Source: Auanema rhodensis (Eukaryota > Nematoda > Chromadorea > Rhabditida > Rhabditidae). Taken from it: DNA of 64,000 nucleotides. Within the stretch, counting starts at the first letter, position 1. Each line of letters starts with the position of its first letter. The DNA lies in NCBI GenBank assembly GCA_964057225.1, contig OZ059894.1:18072476-18136475 (forward strand), read 5' to 3'. This document shows positions 14,383 through 28,589 of this stretch, one piece after another. The notes under the pieces were generated by a model. The model saw only the letters and a list, made by a program, of their open reading frames with translations, searched no databases and had not been told where the DNA came from. Position numbers and translations under genes: made by a program.

Positions 14383-14452
14383 TACATTTAATTAGCATAA
14401 ATTAAAGTTCACGTAAGTTTCAAAGTCATGGTTACCATGTGTAAATCACGTG
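14383..14452 (+). repeat. 70-bp truncated monomer, copy 1
   Basis: A unit lacking 106 bp. GGTTACCATG (normally followed by CACC) joins directly to TGTAAATCACGTG. The parental sequences share TACCATG at unit positions 51-57 and 157-163, exactly 106 bp apart, so the deletion fits recombination or slippage at that 7-bp repeat. The unit also has TACGTAAGTTTC where others have TACGTAAATTTC style sequence. Confidence 0.93.
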
Positions 14453-15674
14453 TACATTTAATTAGCATAAATTAAAGTTCACGTAAATTTCAAAGTCATG
14501 GTTACCATGCACCTATATCAATAAAAATTTGTTTTCAGTCTAATATGGAAATGGGGAATCTAATTTTGAAAACCGCATCTCTTTATCTTTTACGGGAAGC
14601 GAGTTACATACCATGTGCACATCACGTGTACATTTAATTAGCATAAATTAAAGTTCACGTAAATTTCAAAGTCATGGTTACCATGCACCTATATCAATAA
14701 AAATTTGTTTTCAGTCTAATATGGAAATGGGGAATCTAATTTTGAAAACCGCATCTCTTTATCTTTTACGGGAAGCGAGTTACATACCATGTGCACATCA
14801 CGTGTACATTTAATTAGCATAAATTAAAGTTCACGTAAATTTCAAAGTCATGGTTACCATGCACCTATATCAATAAAAATTTGTTTTCAGTCTAATATGG
14901 AAATGGGGAATCTAATTTTGAAAACCGCATCTCTTTATCTTTTACGGGAAGCGAGTTACATACTATGTGTAAATCACGTGTACATTTAATTAGCATAAAT
15001 TAAAGTTTACGTAAATTTCAAAGTCATGGTTAGCATGCACCTATATCAATGAAAATTTGTTTTTGGACTAATATGGCCATAGGGAATTTAATTTTGAAAA
15101 CGGCATCTCTTCATCTTTGAGTTACATACCATGTGTACATCACGTGTACATTTAATTAGCATAAATTAAAGTTCACGTAAATTTCAAAGTCATCGTTACC
15201 ATGCACCTATATCAATAGAAATTTGTTTCTAGACTAATATGGCCATGGGGAATCTAATTATGAAAACCGCATCTCTTTATCTTTTACGGGAAGCGAGTTA
15301 CATACCATGTGTAAATCACGTGTACATTTAATTAGCATAAATTAAAGTTCACGTAAATTTCAAAGTCATGGTTACCATGCGCCTACATCAATAAAAATTT
15401 GTTTTTAGTCTAATATGGCCATGGGGAATCTAATTATGAAAACCGCATCTCTTTATCTTTTACGGGAAGCGAGTTACATACCATGTGCACATCACGTGTA
15501 CATTTAATTAGCATAAATTAAAGTTCACGTAAATTTCAAAGTCAAGGTTACCTTGCACCAGTATCAATGAAAATTTGTTTTTAGTCTAATATGGCCATGA
15601 TGAATCTAATTATGAAAACCGCATCTCTTTATCTTTTACGGGAAGCGAGTTACATACCAAGTGCACATCACGTG

Positions 15675-15851
15675 TACATTTAATTAGTATAAATTAAAGT
15701 TCACGTTAATTTCAAAGTCATGGTTACCATGCACCAATATCAATGAAAATTTGTTTTTTGGACTAATATGGACATGGGGAATCTAATTTTGAAAACTGCA
15801 TCTCTTTATCTTTCACGTGAAGCGAGTTACACACCAAGTGCACATCAAGTG
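15675..15851 (+). repeat. 177-bp monomer, one extra T
   Basis: The T-run reads TTGTTTTTTGGAC, one T longer than in sister units. It is the only length change of one base in the window, and no other block carries it, so it is young (or a sequencing error in a homopolymer). Confidence 0.85.
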
Positions 15852-16203
15852 TACTTTTAATTAGCACAAATTAAAGTTCACGTAAATTTCAAAGTCATGG
15901 TTACCATGCACCAATATCCATAAAAATTTGTTTTTACACTAATATTAACATGGGGAATCTAATTTTGAAAACCGCATCTCTTTATCTTTTACGGAAAGCG
16001 AGTTACATACCATGTGCCCATCACGTGTACATTTAATTAGCATAAATTAAAGTTCACGTAAATTTCAAGGTCATGGTTACCATGCTTCTATATCAATAAA
16101 AATTTGTATTCAGTCTAATATGGAAATGGGGAATCTAATTTTGAAAACCGCATCTCTTTATCTTTTACGGGAAGCGAGTTACATACCATGTGCACATCAC
16201 GTG

Positions 16204-16273
16204 TACATTTAATTAGCATAAATTAAAGTTCACGTAAGTTTCAAAGTCATGGTTACCATGTGTAAATCACGTG
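16204..16273 (+). repeat. 70-bp truncated monomer, copy 2
   Basis: Same junction and same CGTAAGTTTC marker as at 14383; separated from it by 1821 bp, the local duplication period, so it was copied with its block and did not arise independently. Confidence 0.93.
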
Positions 16274-17671
16274 TACATTTAATTAGCATAAATTAAAGTT
16301 CACGTAAATTTCAAAGTCATGGTTACCATGCACCTATATCAATAAAAATTTGTTTTCAGTCTAATATGGAAATGGGGAATCTAATTTTGAAAACCGCATC
16401 TCTTTATCTTTTACGGGAAGCGAGTTACATACCATGTGCACATCACGTGTACATTTAATTAGCATAAATTAAAGTTCACGTAAATTTCAAAGTCATGGTT
16501 ACCATGCACCTATATCAATAAAAATTTGTTTTCAGTCTAATATGGAAATGGGGAATCTAATTTTGAAAACCGCATCTCTTTATCTTTTACGGGAAGCGAG
16601 TTACATACCATGTGCACATCACGTGTACATTTAATTAGCATAAATTAAAGTTCACGTAAATTTCAAAGTCATGGTTACCATGCACCTATATCAATAAAAA
16701 TTTGTTTTCAGTCTAATATGGAAATGGGGAATCTAATTTTGAAAACCGCATCTCTTTATCTTTTACGGGAAGCGAGTTACATACTATGTGTAAATCACGT
16801 GTACATTTAATTAGCATAAATTAAAGTTTACGTAAATTTCAAAGTCATGGTTAGCATGCACCTATATCAATGAAAATTTGTTTTTGGACTAATACGGCCA
16901 TAGGGAATTTAATTTTGAAAACGGCATCTCTTCATCTTTGAGTTACATACCATGTGTACATCACGTGTACATTTAATTAGCATAAATTAAAGTTCACGTA
17001 AATTTCAAAGTCATCGTTACCATGCACCTATATCAATAGAAATTTGTTTCTAGACTAATATGGCCATGGGGAATCTAATTATGAAAACCGCATCTCTTTA
17101 TCTTTTACGGGAAGCGAGTTACATACCATGTGTAAATCACGTGTACATTTAATTAGCATAAATTAAAGTTCACGTAAATTTCAAAGTCATGGTTACCATG
17201 CGCCTACATCAATAAAAATTTGTTTTTAGTCTAATATGGCCATGGGGAATCTAATTATGAAAACCGCATCTCTTTATCTTTTACGGGAAGCGAGTTACAT
17301 ACCATGTGTAAATCACGTGTACATTTAATTAGCATAAATTAAAGTTCACGTAAATTTCAAAGTCATGGTTACCATGCACCTATATCAATAAAAATTTGTT
17401 TTCAGTCTAATATGGAAATGGGGAATCTAATTTTGAAAACCGCATCTCTTTATCTTTTACGGGAAGCGAGTTACATACCATGTGCACATCACGTGTACAT
17501 TTAATTAGCATAAATTAAAGTTCACGTAAATTTCAAAGTCAAGGTTACCTTGCACCAGTATCAATGAAAATTTGTTTTCGGACTAATATGGCCATGGGGA
17601 ATCTAATTTTGAAAACCGCATCTCTTTATCTTTTACGGAAAGCGAGTTACATACCATGTGTACATCACGTG

Positions 17672-17850
17672 TACATTTAATTAGCATAAATTAAAGTTCA
17701 CGTAAATTTCAAAGTCATGGTTACCATGCACCTATATCAATAGAAATTTGTTTTCGGACTAATATGGCCATGGGGAATCTAATAATTTTGAAAACTGCAT
17801 CTCTTTATCTTTCACGTGAAGCGAGTTACACACCAAGTGCACATCAAGTG
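17672..17850 (+). repeat. 179-bp monomer, 3-bp insertion (copy 1 of 3)
   Basis: GAATCTAATAATTTTG in place of GAATCTAATTTTG, a tandem 3-bp duplication. It is followed by AAAACTGCATC and GAGTTACACACCAAGTG. Sister copies are at 21421-21599 (+3749) and 23702-23880 (+2281). Confidence 0.92.
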
Positions 17851-19952
17851 TACTTTTAATTAGCATAAATTAAAGTTCACGTAAATTTCAAAGTCATCGT
17901 TACCATGCACCTATATCAATAAAAATTTGTTTTCAGTCTAATATGGAAATGGGGAATCTAATTATGAAAACCGCATCTCTTTATCTTTTACGGGAAGCGA
18001 GTTACATACCATGTGTAAATCACGTGTACATTTAATTAGCATAAATTAAAGTTTACGTAAATTTCAAAGTCATGGTTACCATGCGCCTATATCAATAAAA
18101 ATTTGTTTTCAGTCTAATATGGAAATGGGGAATCTAATTTTGAGAACCGCATCTCTTTATCTTTTACGGGAAGCGAGTTACATACCATGTGCACATCACG
18201 TGTACATTTAATTAGCATCAATTAAAGTTTACGTGATTTTCAAAGTCATGGTTACCATGCGCCTATATCAATAAAAATTTGTTTTTAGTCTAATATGGCC
18301 ATGATGAATCTAATTATGAAAACCACATCTCTTTATCTTTTACGGGAAGCGAGTTACATACCATGTGCACATCACGTGTACATTTAATTAGCATAAATTA
18401 AAGTTTACGTAAATTTCAAAGTCATGGTTACCATGCACCTATATCAATAAAAATTTGTTTTCAGTCTAATACGGAAATGGGGAATCTAATTTTGAAAACC
18501 GCATCTCTTTATCTTTTACGGGAAGCGAGTTACATACCATGTGCACATCACGTGTACATTTAATTAGCATAAATTAAAGTTCACGTAAATTTCAAAGTCA
18601 TGGTTACCATGCACCTATATCAATAAAAATTTGTTTTCAGTCTAATATGGAAATGGGGAATCTAATTTTGAAAACCGCATCTCTTTATCTTTTACGGGAA
18701 GCGAGTTACATACCATGTGCACATCACGTGTACATTTAATTAGCATAAATTAAAGTTCACGTAAATTTCAAAGTCATGGTTACCATGCACCTATATCAAT
18801 AAAAATTTGTTTTCAGTCTAATATGGAAATGGGGAATCTAATTTTGAAAACCGCATCTCTTTATCTTTTACGGGAAGCGAGTTACATACTATGTGTAAAT
18901 CACGTGTACATTTAATTAGCATAAATTAAAGTTTACGTAAATTTCAAAGTCATGGTTAGCATGCACCTATATCAATGAAAATTTGTTTTTGGACTAATAT
19001 GGCCATAGGGAATTTAATTTTGAAAACGGCATCTCTTCATCTTTGAGTTACATACCATGTGTACATCACGTGTACATTTAATTAGCATAAATTAAAGTTC
19101 ACGTAAATTTCAAAGTCATCGTTACCATGCACCTATATCAATAGAAATTTGTTTCTAGACTAATATGGCCATGGGGAATCTAATTATGAAAACCGCATCT
19201 CTTTATCTTTTACGGGAAGCGAGTTACATACCATGTGTAAATCACGTGTACATTTAATTAGCATAAATTAAAGTTCACGTAAATTTCAAAGTCATGGTTA
19301 CCATGCGCCTACATCAATAAAAATTTGTTTTTAGTCTAATATGGCCATGGGGAATCTAATTATGAAAACCGCATCTCTTTATCTTTTACGGGAAGCGAGT
19401 TACATACCATGTGCACATCACGTGTACATTTAATTAGCATAAATTAAAGTTCACGTAAATTTCAAAGTCAAGGTTACCTTGCACCAGTATCAATGAAAAT
19501 TTGTTTTTAGTCTAATATGGCCATGATGAATCTAATTATGAAAACCGCATCTCTTTATCTTTTACGGGAAGCGAGTTACATACCAAGTGCACATCACGTG
19601 TACATTTAATTAGTATAAATTAAAGTTCACGTTAATTTCAAAGTCATGGTTACCTTGCACCAATATCAATGAAAATTTGTTTTTGGACTAATATTAACAT
19701 GGGGAATCTAATTTTGAAAACCGCATCTCTTTATCTTTTACGGAAAGCGAGTTACATACCATGTGCCCATCACGTGTACATTTAATTAGCATAAATTAAA
19801 GTTCACGTAAATTTCAAGGTCATGGTTACCATGCTTCTATATCAATAAAAATTTGTATTCAGTCTAATATGGAAATGGGGAATCTAATTTTGAAAACCGC
19901 ATCTCTTTATCTTTTACGGGAAGCGAGTTACATACCATGTGCACATCACGTG

Positions 19953-20022
19953 TACATTTAATTAGCATAAATTAAAGTTCACGTAAGTTTCAAAGTCATG
20001 GTTACCATGTGTAAATCACGTG
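19953..20022 (+). repeat. 70-bp truncated monomer, copy 3
   Basis: Same junction as the two other 70-bp units; 3749 bp from the second, which is the period of the 22-unit duplication. Confidence 0.93.
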
Positions 20023-21420
20023 TACATTTAATTAGCATAAATTAAAGTTCACGTAAATTTCAAAGTCATGGTTACCATGCACCTATATCAATAAAAATTT
20101 GTTTTCAGTCTAATATGGAAATGGGGAATCTAATTTTGAAAACCGCATCTCTTTATCTTTTACGGGAAGCGAGTTACATACCATGTGCACATCACGTGTA
20201 CATTTAATTAGCATAAATTAAAGTTCACGTAAATTTCAAAGTCATGGTTACCATGCACCTATATCAATAAAAATTTGTTTTCAGTCTAATATGGAAATGG
20301 GGAATCTAATTTTGAAAACCGCATCTCTTTATCTTTTACGGGAAGCGAGTTACATACCATGTGCACATCACGTGTACATTTAATTAGCATAAATTAAAGT
20401 TCACGTAAATTTCAAAGTCATGGTTACCATGCACCTATATCAATAAAAATTTGTTTTCAGTCTAATATGGAAATGGGGAATCTAATTTTGAAAACCGCAT
20501 CTCTTTATCTTTTACGGGAAGCGAGTTACATACTATGTGTAAATCACGTGTACATTTAATTAGCATAAATTAAAGTTTACGTAAATTTCAAAGTCATGGT
20601 TAGCATGCACCTATATCAATGAAAATTTGTTTTTGGACTAATACGGCCATAGGGAATTTAATTTTGAAAACGGCATCTCTTCATCTTTGAGTTACATACC
20701 ATGTGTACATCACGTGTACATTTAATTAGCATAAATTAAAGTTCACGTAAATTTCAAAGTCATCGTTACCATGCACCTATATCAATAGAAATTGGTTTCT
20801 AGACTAATATGGCCATGGGGAATCTAATTATGAAAACCGCATCTCTTTATCTTTTACGGGAAGCGAGTTACATACCATGTGTAAATCACGTGTACATTTA
20901 ATTAGCATAAATTAAAGTTCACGTAAATTTCAAAGTCATGGTTACCATGCGCCTACATCAATAAAAATTTGTTTTTAGTCTAATATGGCCATGGGGAATC
21001 TAATTATGAAAACCGCATCTCTTTATCTTTTACGGGAAGCGAGTTACATACCATGTGTAAATCACGTGTACATTTAATTAGCATAAATTAAAGTTCACGT
21101 AAATTTCAAAGTCATGGTTACCATGCACCTATATCAATAAAAATTTGTTTTCAGTCTAATATGGAAATGGGGAATCTAATTTTGAAAACCGCATCTCTTT
21201 ATCTTTTACGGGAAGCGAGTTACATACCATGTGCACATCACGTGTACATTTAATTAGCATAAATTAAAGTTCACGTAAATTTCAAAGTCAAGGTTACCTT
21301 GCACCAGTATCAATGAAAATTTGTTTTCGGACTAATATGGCCATGGGGAATCTAATTTTGAAAACCGCATCTCTTTATCTTTTACGGAAAGCGAGTTACA
21401 TACCATGTGTACATCACGTG

Positions 21421-21599
21421 TACATTTAATTAGCATAAATTAAAGTTCACGTAAATTTCAAAGTCATGGTTACCATGCACCTATATCAATAGAAATTTGT
21501 TTTCGGACTAATATGGCCATGGGGAATCTAATAATTTTGAAAACTGCATCTCTTTATCTTTCACGTGAAGCGAGTTACACACCAAGTGCACATCAAGTG
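21421..21599 (+). repeat. 179-bp monomer, copy 2
   Basis: Carries the same AATAATTTTG insertion as the unit at 17672, placed by the 3749-bp duplication. Confidence 0.92.
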
Positions 21600-23701
21600 T
21601 ACTTTTAATTAGCATAAATTAAAGTTCACGTAAATTTCAAAGTCATCGTTACCATGCACCTATATCAATAAAAATTTGTTTTCAGTCTAATATGGAAATG
21701 GGGAATCTAATTATGAAAACCGCATCTCTTTATCTTTTACGGGAAGCGAGTTACATACCATGTGTAAATCACGTGTACATTTAATTAGCATAAATTAAAG
21801 TTTACGTAAATTTCAAAGTCATGGTTACCATGCGCCTATATCAATAAAAATTTGTTTTCAGTCTAATATGGAAATGGGGAATCTAATTTTGAGAACCGCA
21901 TCTCTTTATCTTTTACGGGAAGCGAGTTACATACCATGTGCACATCACGTGTACATTTAATTAGCATAAATTAAAGTTTACGTGATTTTCAAAGTCATGG
22001 TTACCATGCGCCTATATCAATAAAAATTTGTTTTTAGTCTAATATGGCCATGATGAATCTAATTATGAAAACCACATCTCTTTATCTTTTACGGGAAGCG
22101 AGTTACATACCATGTGCACATCACGTGTACATTTAATTAGCATAAATTAAAGTTTACGTAAATTTCAAAGTCATGGTTACCATGCACCTATATCAATAAA
22201 AATTTGTTTTCAGTCTAATACGGAAATGGGGAATCTAATTTTGAAAACCGCATCTCTTTATCTTTTACGGGAAGCGAGTTACATACCATGTGTAAATCAC
22301 GTGTACATTTAATTAGCATAAATTAAAGTTTACGAAAATTTCAAAGTCATGGTTACCATGCACCTATATCAATAAAAATTTGTTTTCAGTCTAATATGGA
22401 AATGGGGAATCTAATTTTGAAAACCGCATCTCTTTATCTTTTACGGGAAGCGAGTTACATACCATGTGTAAATCACGTGTACATTTAATTAGCATAAATT
22501 AAAGTTCACGTAAATTTCAAAGTCATGGTTACCATGCACCTATATCAATAAAAATTTGTTTTCAGTCTAATATGGAAATGGGGAATCTAATTTTGAAAAC
22601 CGCATTTCTTTATCTTTTACGGGAAGCGAGTTACATACCATGTGCACATCACGTGTACATTTAATTAGCATAAATTAAAGTTCACGTAAATTTCAAAGTC
22701 ATGGTTACCATGCACCTATATCAATAAAAATTTGTTTTCAGTCTAATATGGAAATGGGGAATCTAATTTTGAAAACCGCATCTCTTTATCTTTTACGGGA
22801 AGCGAGTTACATACTATGTGTAAATCACGTGTACATTTAATTAGCATAAATTAAAGTTTACGTAAATTTCAAAGTCATGGTTAGCATGCACCTATATCAA
22901 TGAAAATTTGTTTTTGGACTAATACGGCCATAGGGAATTTAATTTTGAAAACGGCATCTCTTCATCTTTGAGTTACATACCATGTGTACATCACGTGTAC
23001 ATTTAATTAGCATAAATTAAAGTTCACGTAAATTTCAAAGTCATCGTTACCATGCACCTATATCAATAGAAATTTGTTTCTAGACTAATATGGCCATGGG
23101 GAATCTAATTATGAAAACCGCATCTCTTTATCTTTTACGGGAAGCGAGTTACATACCATGTGTAAATCACGTGTACATTTAATTAGCATAAATTAAAGTT
23201 CACGTAAATTTCAAAGTCATGGTTACCATGCGCCTACATCAATAAAAATTTGTTTTTAGTCTAATATGGCCATGGGGAATCTAATTATGAAAACCGCATC
23301 TCTTTATCTTTTACGGGAAGCGAGTTACATACCATGTGTAAATCACGTGTACATTTAATTAGCATAAATTAAAGTTCACGTAAATTTCAAAGTCATGGTT
23401 ACCATGCACCTATATCAATAAAAATTTGTTTTCAGTCTAATATGGAAATGGGGAATCTAATTTTGAAAACCGCATCTCTTTATCTTTTACGGGAAGCGAG
23501 TTACATACCATGTGCACATCACGTGTACATTTAATTAGCATAAATTAAAGTTCACGTAAATTTCAAAGTCAAGGTTACCTTGCACCAGTATCAATGAAAA
23601 TTTGTTTTCGGACTAATATGGCCATGGGGAATCTAATTTTGAAAACCGCATCTCTTTATCTTTTACGGAAAGCGAGTTACATACCATGTGTACATCACGT
23701 G

Positions 23702-23880
23702 TACATTTAATTAGCATAAATTAAAGTTCACGTAAATTTCAAAGTCATGGTTACCATGCACCTATATCAATAGAAATTTGTTTTCGGACTAATATGGCCA
23801 TGGGGAATCTAATAATTTTGAAAACTGCATCTCTTTATCTTTCACGTGAAGCGAGTTACACACCAAGTGCACATCAAGTG
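23702..23880 (+). repeat. 179-bp monomer, copy 3
   Basis: Carries the same AATAATTTTG insertion, placed by the 2281-bp duplication. Confidence 0.92.
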
Positions 23881-24794
23881 TACTTTTAATTAGCATAAAT
23901 TAAAGTTCACGTAAATTTCAAAGTCATCGTTACCATGCACCTATATCAATAAAAATTTGTTTTCAGTCTAATATGGAAATGGGGAATCTAATTATGAAAA
24001 CCGCATCTCTTTATCTTTTACGGGAAGCGAGTTACATACCATGTGTAAATCACGTGTACATTTAATTAGCATAAATTAAAGTTTACGTAAATTTCAAAGT
24101 CATGGTTACCATGCGCCTATATCAATAAAAATTTGTTTTCAGTCTAATATGGAAATGGGGAATCTAATTTTGAGAACCGCATCTCTTTATCTTTTACGGG
24201 AAGCGAGTTACATACCATGTGCACATCACGTGTACATTTAATTAGCATAAATTAAAGTTTACGTGATTTTCAAAGTCATGGTTACCATGCGCCTATATCA
24301 ATAAAAATTTGTTTTTAGTCTAATATGGCCATGATGAATCTAATTATGAAAACCGCATCTCTTTATCTTTTACGGGAAGCGAGTTACATACCATGTGCAC
24401 ATCACGTGTACATTTAATTAGCATAAATTAAAGTTTACGTAAATTTCAAAGTCATGGTTACCATGCACCTATATCAATAAAAATTTGTTTTCAGTCTAAT
24501 ACGGAAATGGGGAATCTAATTTTGAAAACCGCATCTCTTTATCTTTTACGGGAAGCGAGTTACATACCATGTGTAAATCACGTGTACATTTAATTAGCAT
24601 AAATTAAAGTTTACGTAAATTTCAAAGTCATGGTTAGCATGCACCTATATCAATGAAAATTTGTTTTTGGACTAATATGGCCATAGGGAATTTAATTTTG
24701 AAAACCGCATTTCTTTATCTTTTACGGGAAGCGAGTGACATACCATGTGTAAATCACGTGTACATTTAATTAGCATAAATTAAAGTTTACGTAA

Positions 24795-27283
24795 ATTTCA
24801 AAGTCATGGTTACCATGCACCTATATCAATAAAAATTTGTTTTCAGTCTAATACGGAAATGGGGAATCTAATTTTGAAAACCGCATCTCTTTATCTTTTA
24901 CGGGAAGCGAGTTACATACCATGTGTAAATCACGTGTACATTTAATTAGCATAAATTAAAGTTCACGTAAATTTCAAAGTCATGGTTACCATGCACCTAT
25001 ATCAATAAAAATTTGTTTTCAGTCTAATATGGAAATGGGGAATCTAATTTTGAAAACCGCATTTCTTTATCTTTTACGGGAAGCGAGTGACATACCATGT
25101 GTAAATCACGTGTACATTTAATTAGCATAAATTGAAGTTCACGTAAATTTCAAAGTCATGGTTACCATGCACCTATATCAATAAAAATTTGTTTTCAGTC
25201 TAATATGGAAATGGGGAATCTAATTTTGAAAACCGCATCTCTTTATCTTTTACCGGAAACGAGTTACATATCATGTGTACATCACGTGTACATTTAATTA
25301 GCATAAATTAAAGTTCACGTAAATTTCAAAGTCATGGTTACCATGCGCCTATATCAATAAAAATTTGTTTTTAGTCTAATATGGCCATGGGGAATCTAAT
25401 TATGAAAACCGCATCTCTTTATCTTTTACGGGAAGCGAGTTACATACCATGTGTAAATCACATGTACATTTAATTAGCATAAATTAAAGTTCACGTAAAT
25501 TTCAAAGTCATGGTTACCATGCACCTATATCAATAAAAATTTGTTTTTAGTCTAATATGGCCATGGGGAATCTAATTATGAAAACCGCATCTCTTTATCT
25601 TTTACGGGAAGCGAGTTACATACCATGTGTACATCACGTGTACATTTAATTAGCATAAATTAAAGTTCACGTAAATTTCAAAGTCATGGTTACCATGCAC
25701 CTATATCAATAAAAATTTGTTTTCAGTCTAATATGGAAATGGGGAATCTAATTTTGAAAACCGCATCTCTTTATCTTTTACGGGAAGCGAGTTACATACC
25801 ATGTGTAAATCACGTGTACATTTAATTAGCATAAATTAAAGTTTACGTAAATTTCAAAGTCATGGTTACCGTGCACCTATATCAATGAAAATTTGTTTTC
25901 AGTCTAATATGGAAATGGGGAATCTAATTTTGAAAACCGCATCTTTTTATCTTTTACGGGCAGCGAGTTACATACCATGTGCACATCACGTGTACATTTA
26001 ATTAGCATAAATTAAAGTTCACGTAAATTTCAAAGTCATGGTTACCATGCACCTATATCAATAAAAATTTGTTTTCAGTCTAATACGGAAATGGGGAATC
26101 TAATTTTGAAAACCGCATCTCTTTATCTTTTACGGGAAGCGAGTTACATACCATGTGTAAATCACGTGTACATTTAATTAGCATAAATTAAAGTTTACGT
26201 AAATTTCAAAGTCATGGTTACCATGCACCTATATCAATAAAAATTTGTTTTCAGTCTAATATGGAAATGGGGAATCTAATTTTGAAAACCGCATTTCTTT
26301 ATCTTTTACGGGAAGCGAGTGACATACCATGTGTAAATCACGTGTACATTTAATTAGCATAAATTGAAGTTCACGTAAATTTCAAAGTCATGGTTACCAT
26401 GCACCTATATCAATAAAAATTTGTTTTCAGTCTAATATGGAAATGGGGAATCTAATTTTGAAAACCGCATCTCTTTATCTTTTACCGGAAACGAGTTACA
26501 TATCATGTGTACATCACGTGTACATTTAATTAGCATAAATTAAAGTTCACGTAAATTTCAAAGTCATGGTTACCATGCGCCTATATCAATAAAAATTTGT
26601 TTTTAGTCTAATATGGCCATGGGGAATCTAATTATGAAAACCGCATCTCTTTATCTTTTACGGGAAGCGAGTTACATACCATGTGTATATCACGTGTACA
26701 TTTAATTAGCATAAATTAAAGTTCACGTAAATTTCAAAGTCATGGTTACCATGCGCCTATATCAATAAAAATTTGTTTTTAGTCTAATATGGCCATGGGG
26801 AATCTAATTATGAAAACCGCATCTCTTTATCTTTTACGGGAAGCGAGTTACATACCATGTGTAAATCACGTGTACATTTAATTAGCATAAATTAAAGTTC
26901 ACGTAAATTTCAAAGTCATGGTTACCATGCACCTATATCAATAAAAATTTGTTTTCAGTCTAATATGGAAATGGGGAATCTAATTTTGAAAACCGCATCT
27001 CTTTATCTTTTACGGGAAGCGAGTTACATACCATGTGTAAATCACGTGTACATTTAATTAGCATAAATTAAAGTTTACGTAAATTTCAAAGTCATGGTTA
27101 CCGTGCACCTATATCAATGAAAATTTGTTTTCAGTCTAATATGGATATGGGGAATCTAATTTTGAAAACCGCATCTTTTTATCTTTTACGGGAAGCGAGT
27201 TACATACCATGTGCACATCACGTGTACATTTAATTAGCATAAATTAAAGTTCACGTAAATTTCAAAGTCATGGTTACCATGCA
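24795..27283 (+). repeat. 7-unit higher-order repeat, 1232 bp, two copies
   Basis: About 24795-26051 matches 26027-27283 at exactly 7 x 176 bp; all units are 176 bp. Shared markers are AATACGGAAATGG, GCATTTCTTTATC with GAGTGACATACC (25087, 26319), ATTGAAGTTCACG, TTTTACCGGAAACG, GGTTACCGTGCACC and GCATCTTTTTATC. Small differences: GGGCAGCGAG against GGGAAGCGAG, GTGTAAATCACATG against GTGTATATCACGTG, and GGAAATGG against GGATATGG. Confidence 0.88.
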
Positions 27284-28084
27284 CCAGAATCAATGAAAAT
27301 TTGTTTTTGGACTAATATGGCCATAGGGAATTTAATTTTGAAAACGGCATCTCTTCATCTTTGAGTTACATACCATGTGTACATCACGTGTACATTTAAT
27401 TAGCATAAATTAAAGTTCACGTAAATTTTAAAGTCATGGTTACCATGCACCAATATCCATAAAAATTTGTTTTTAGACTAATATGGACATGGGGAATCTA
27501 ATTTTGAAAACCGCATCTCTTTATCTTTTACGGGAAGCGAGTTACATACCATGTGTAAATCACGTGTACATTTAATTAGCATAAATTAAAGTTCACGTAA
27601 ATTTCAAAGTCATGGTTACCATGCGCCTATATCAATAAAAATTTGTTTTTAGTCTAATATGGCCATGGGGAATCTAATTTTGAAAACCGCATCTCTTTAT
27701 CTTTTACGGGAAGCGAGTTACATACCATGTGTAAATCACGTGTACATTTAATTAGCATAAATTAAAGTTCACGTAAATTTCAAAGTCATGGTTACCATGC
27801 ACCTATATCAATAAAAATTTGTTTTCAGTCTAATATGGAAATGGTGAATCTAATTTTGAAAACCGCATCTCTTCATCTTTTACGGGAAGCGAGTTACATA
27901 CCATGTGCAGATCACGTGTACATTTAATTAGCATAAATTAAAGTTCACGTAAATTTCAAAGTCATGGTTACCATGCACCAGTATCAATGAAAATTTGTTT
28001 TTGGACTAATATGGCCATAGGGAATTTAATTTTGAAAACGGCATCTCTTCATCTTTGAGTTACATACCATGTGTACATCACGTG

Positions 28085-28258
28085 TACATTTAATTAGCAT
28101 AAATTAAAGTTCACGTAAATTTTAAAGTCATGGTTACCATGCACCAATATCCATAAAAATGTTTTTAGACTAATATGGACATGGGGAATCTAATTTTGAA
28201 AACCGCATCTCTTTATCTTTCACGGGAAGCGAGTTACATATCATGTGCACATCACGTG
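28085..28258 (+). repeat. 174-bp monomer, 2-bp deletion (copy 1 of 2)
   Basis: CCATAAAAATGTTTTTAGAC lacks two bases of the usual AAAAATTTGTTTTTAG stretch. The sister copy is at 30869-31042, a spacing of 2784 bp that is not one of the clear block periods; it equals 2608 + 176. Confidence 0.9.
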
Positions 28259-28589
28259 TACATTTAATTAGCATAAATTGAAGTTCACGTACATTTCAAA
28301 GTCATGGTTACCATGCACCTATATCAATAAAAATTTGTTTTCAGTCTAATATGGAAATGGGGAATCTAATTTTGAAAACCGCATCTTTTTATCTTTTACG
28401 GGAAACGAGTTACATATCATGTGTACATCACGTGTACATTTAATTAGCATAAATTAAAGTTCACGTAAATTTCAAAGTCATGGTTACCATGCACCTATAT
28501 CAATAAAAATTTATTTTCAGTCTAATATGGAAATGGTGAATCTAATTTTGAAAACCGCATCTCTTTATCTTTTACGGGAAGCGAGTTAC

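Larger units (their letters stand above)
14078..17308 (+). repeat. Duplication with 1821-bp period (11 units)
   Basis: About 14078-15487 matches 15899-17308. The period is 9 x 176 + 166 + 70 + 1. Shared rare markers are TTTTTACACTAATATTAAC, TTTCAAGGTCATGG with ATGCTTCTATATC and TTTGTATTCAG, the 70-bp truncated unit, TACTATGTGTAAATC, GGTTAGCATG and GCGCCTACATC. The extra base is a T in the unit at 15675. The CTTCTATATC unit also occurs at about 9001 and 19831, so this module has been copied several times. Confidence 0.9.
15940..22289 (+). repeat. Duplication with 3749-bp period (22 units)
   Basis: About 15940-18540 matches 19690-22289. The period is 19 x 176 + 2 x 166 + 70 + 3, so the block carries a 70-bp unit, B units and a 179-bp unit together. 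The stretch between (18541-19690) resembles 14.6-15.7 kb instead, so the segment mixes two older modules. Differences I noticed include TACGTGATTTTC preceded by AGCATCAATT in the first copy only, and one GG for TG change near 20793. Confidence 0.88.
20194..24601 (+). repeat. Duplication with 2281-bp period (13 units)
   Basis: About 20194-22320 matches 22475-24601. The period is 12 x 176 + 166 + 3. Markers moved together include TACTATGTGTAAATC with a following ATACGGCCATAGGG, the AATAATTTTG 3-bp insertion, TACTTTTAATTAGC and TACGTGATTTTC. It overlaps the 3749-bp block, so the 179-bp unit exists in three copies (17672, 21421, 23702). Confidence 0.88.
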
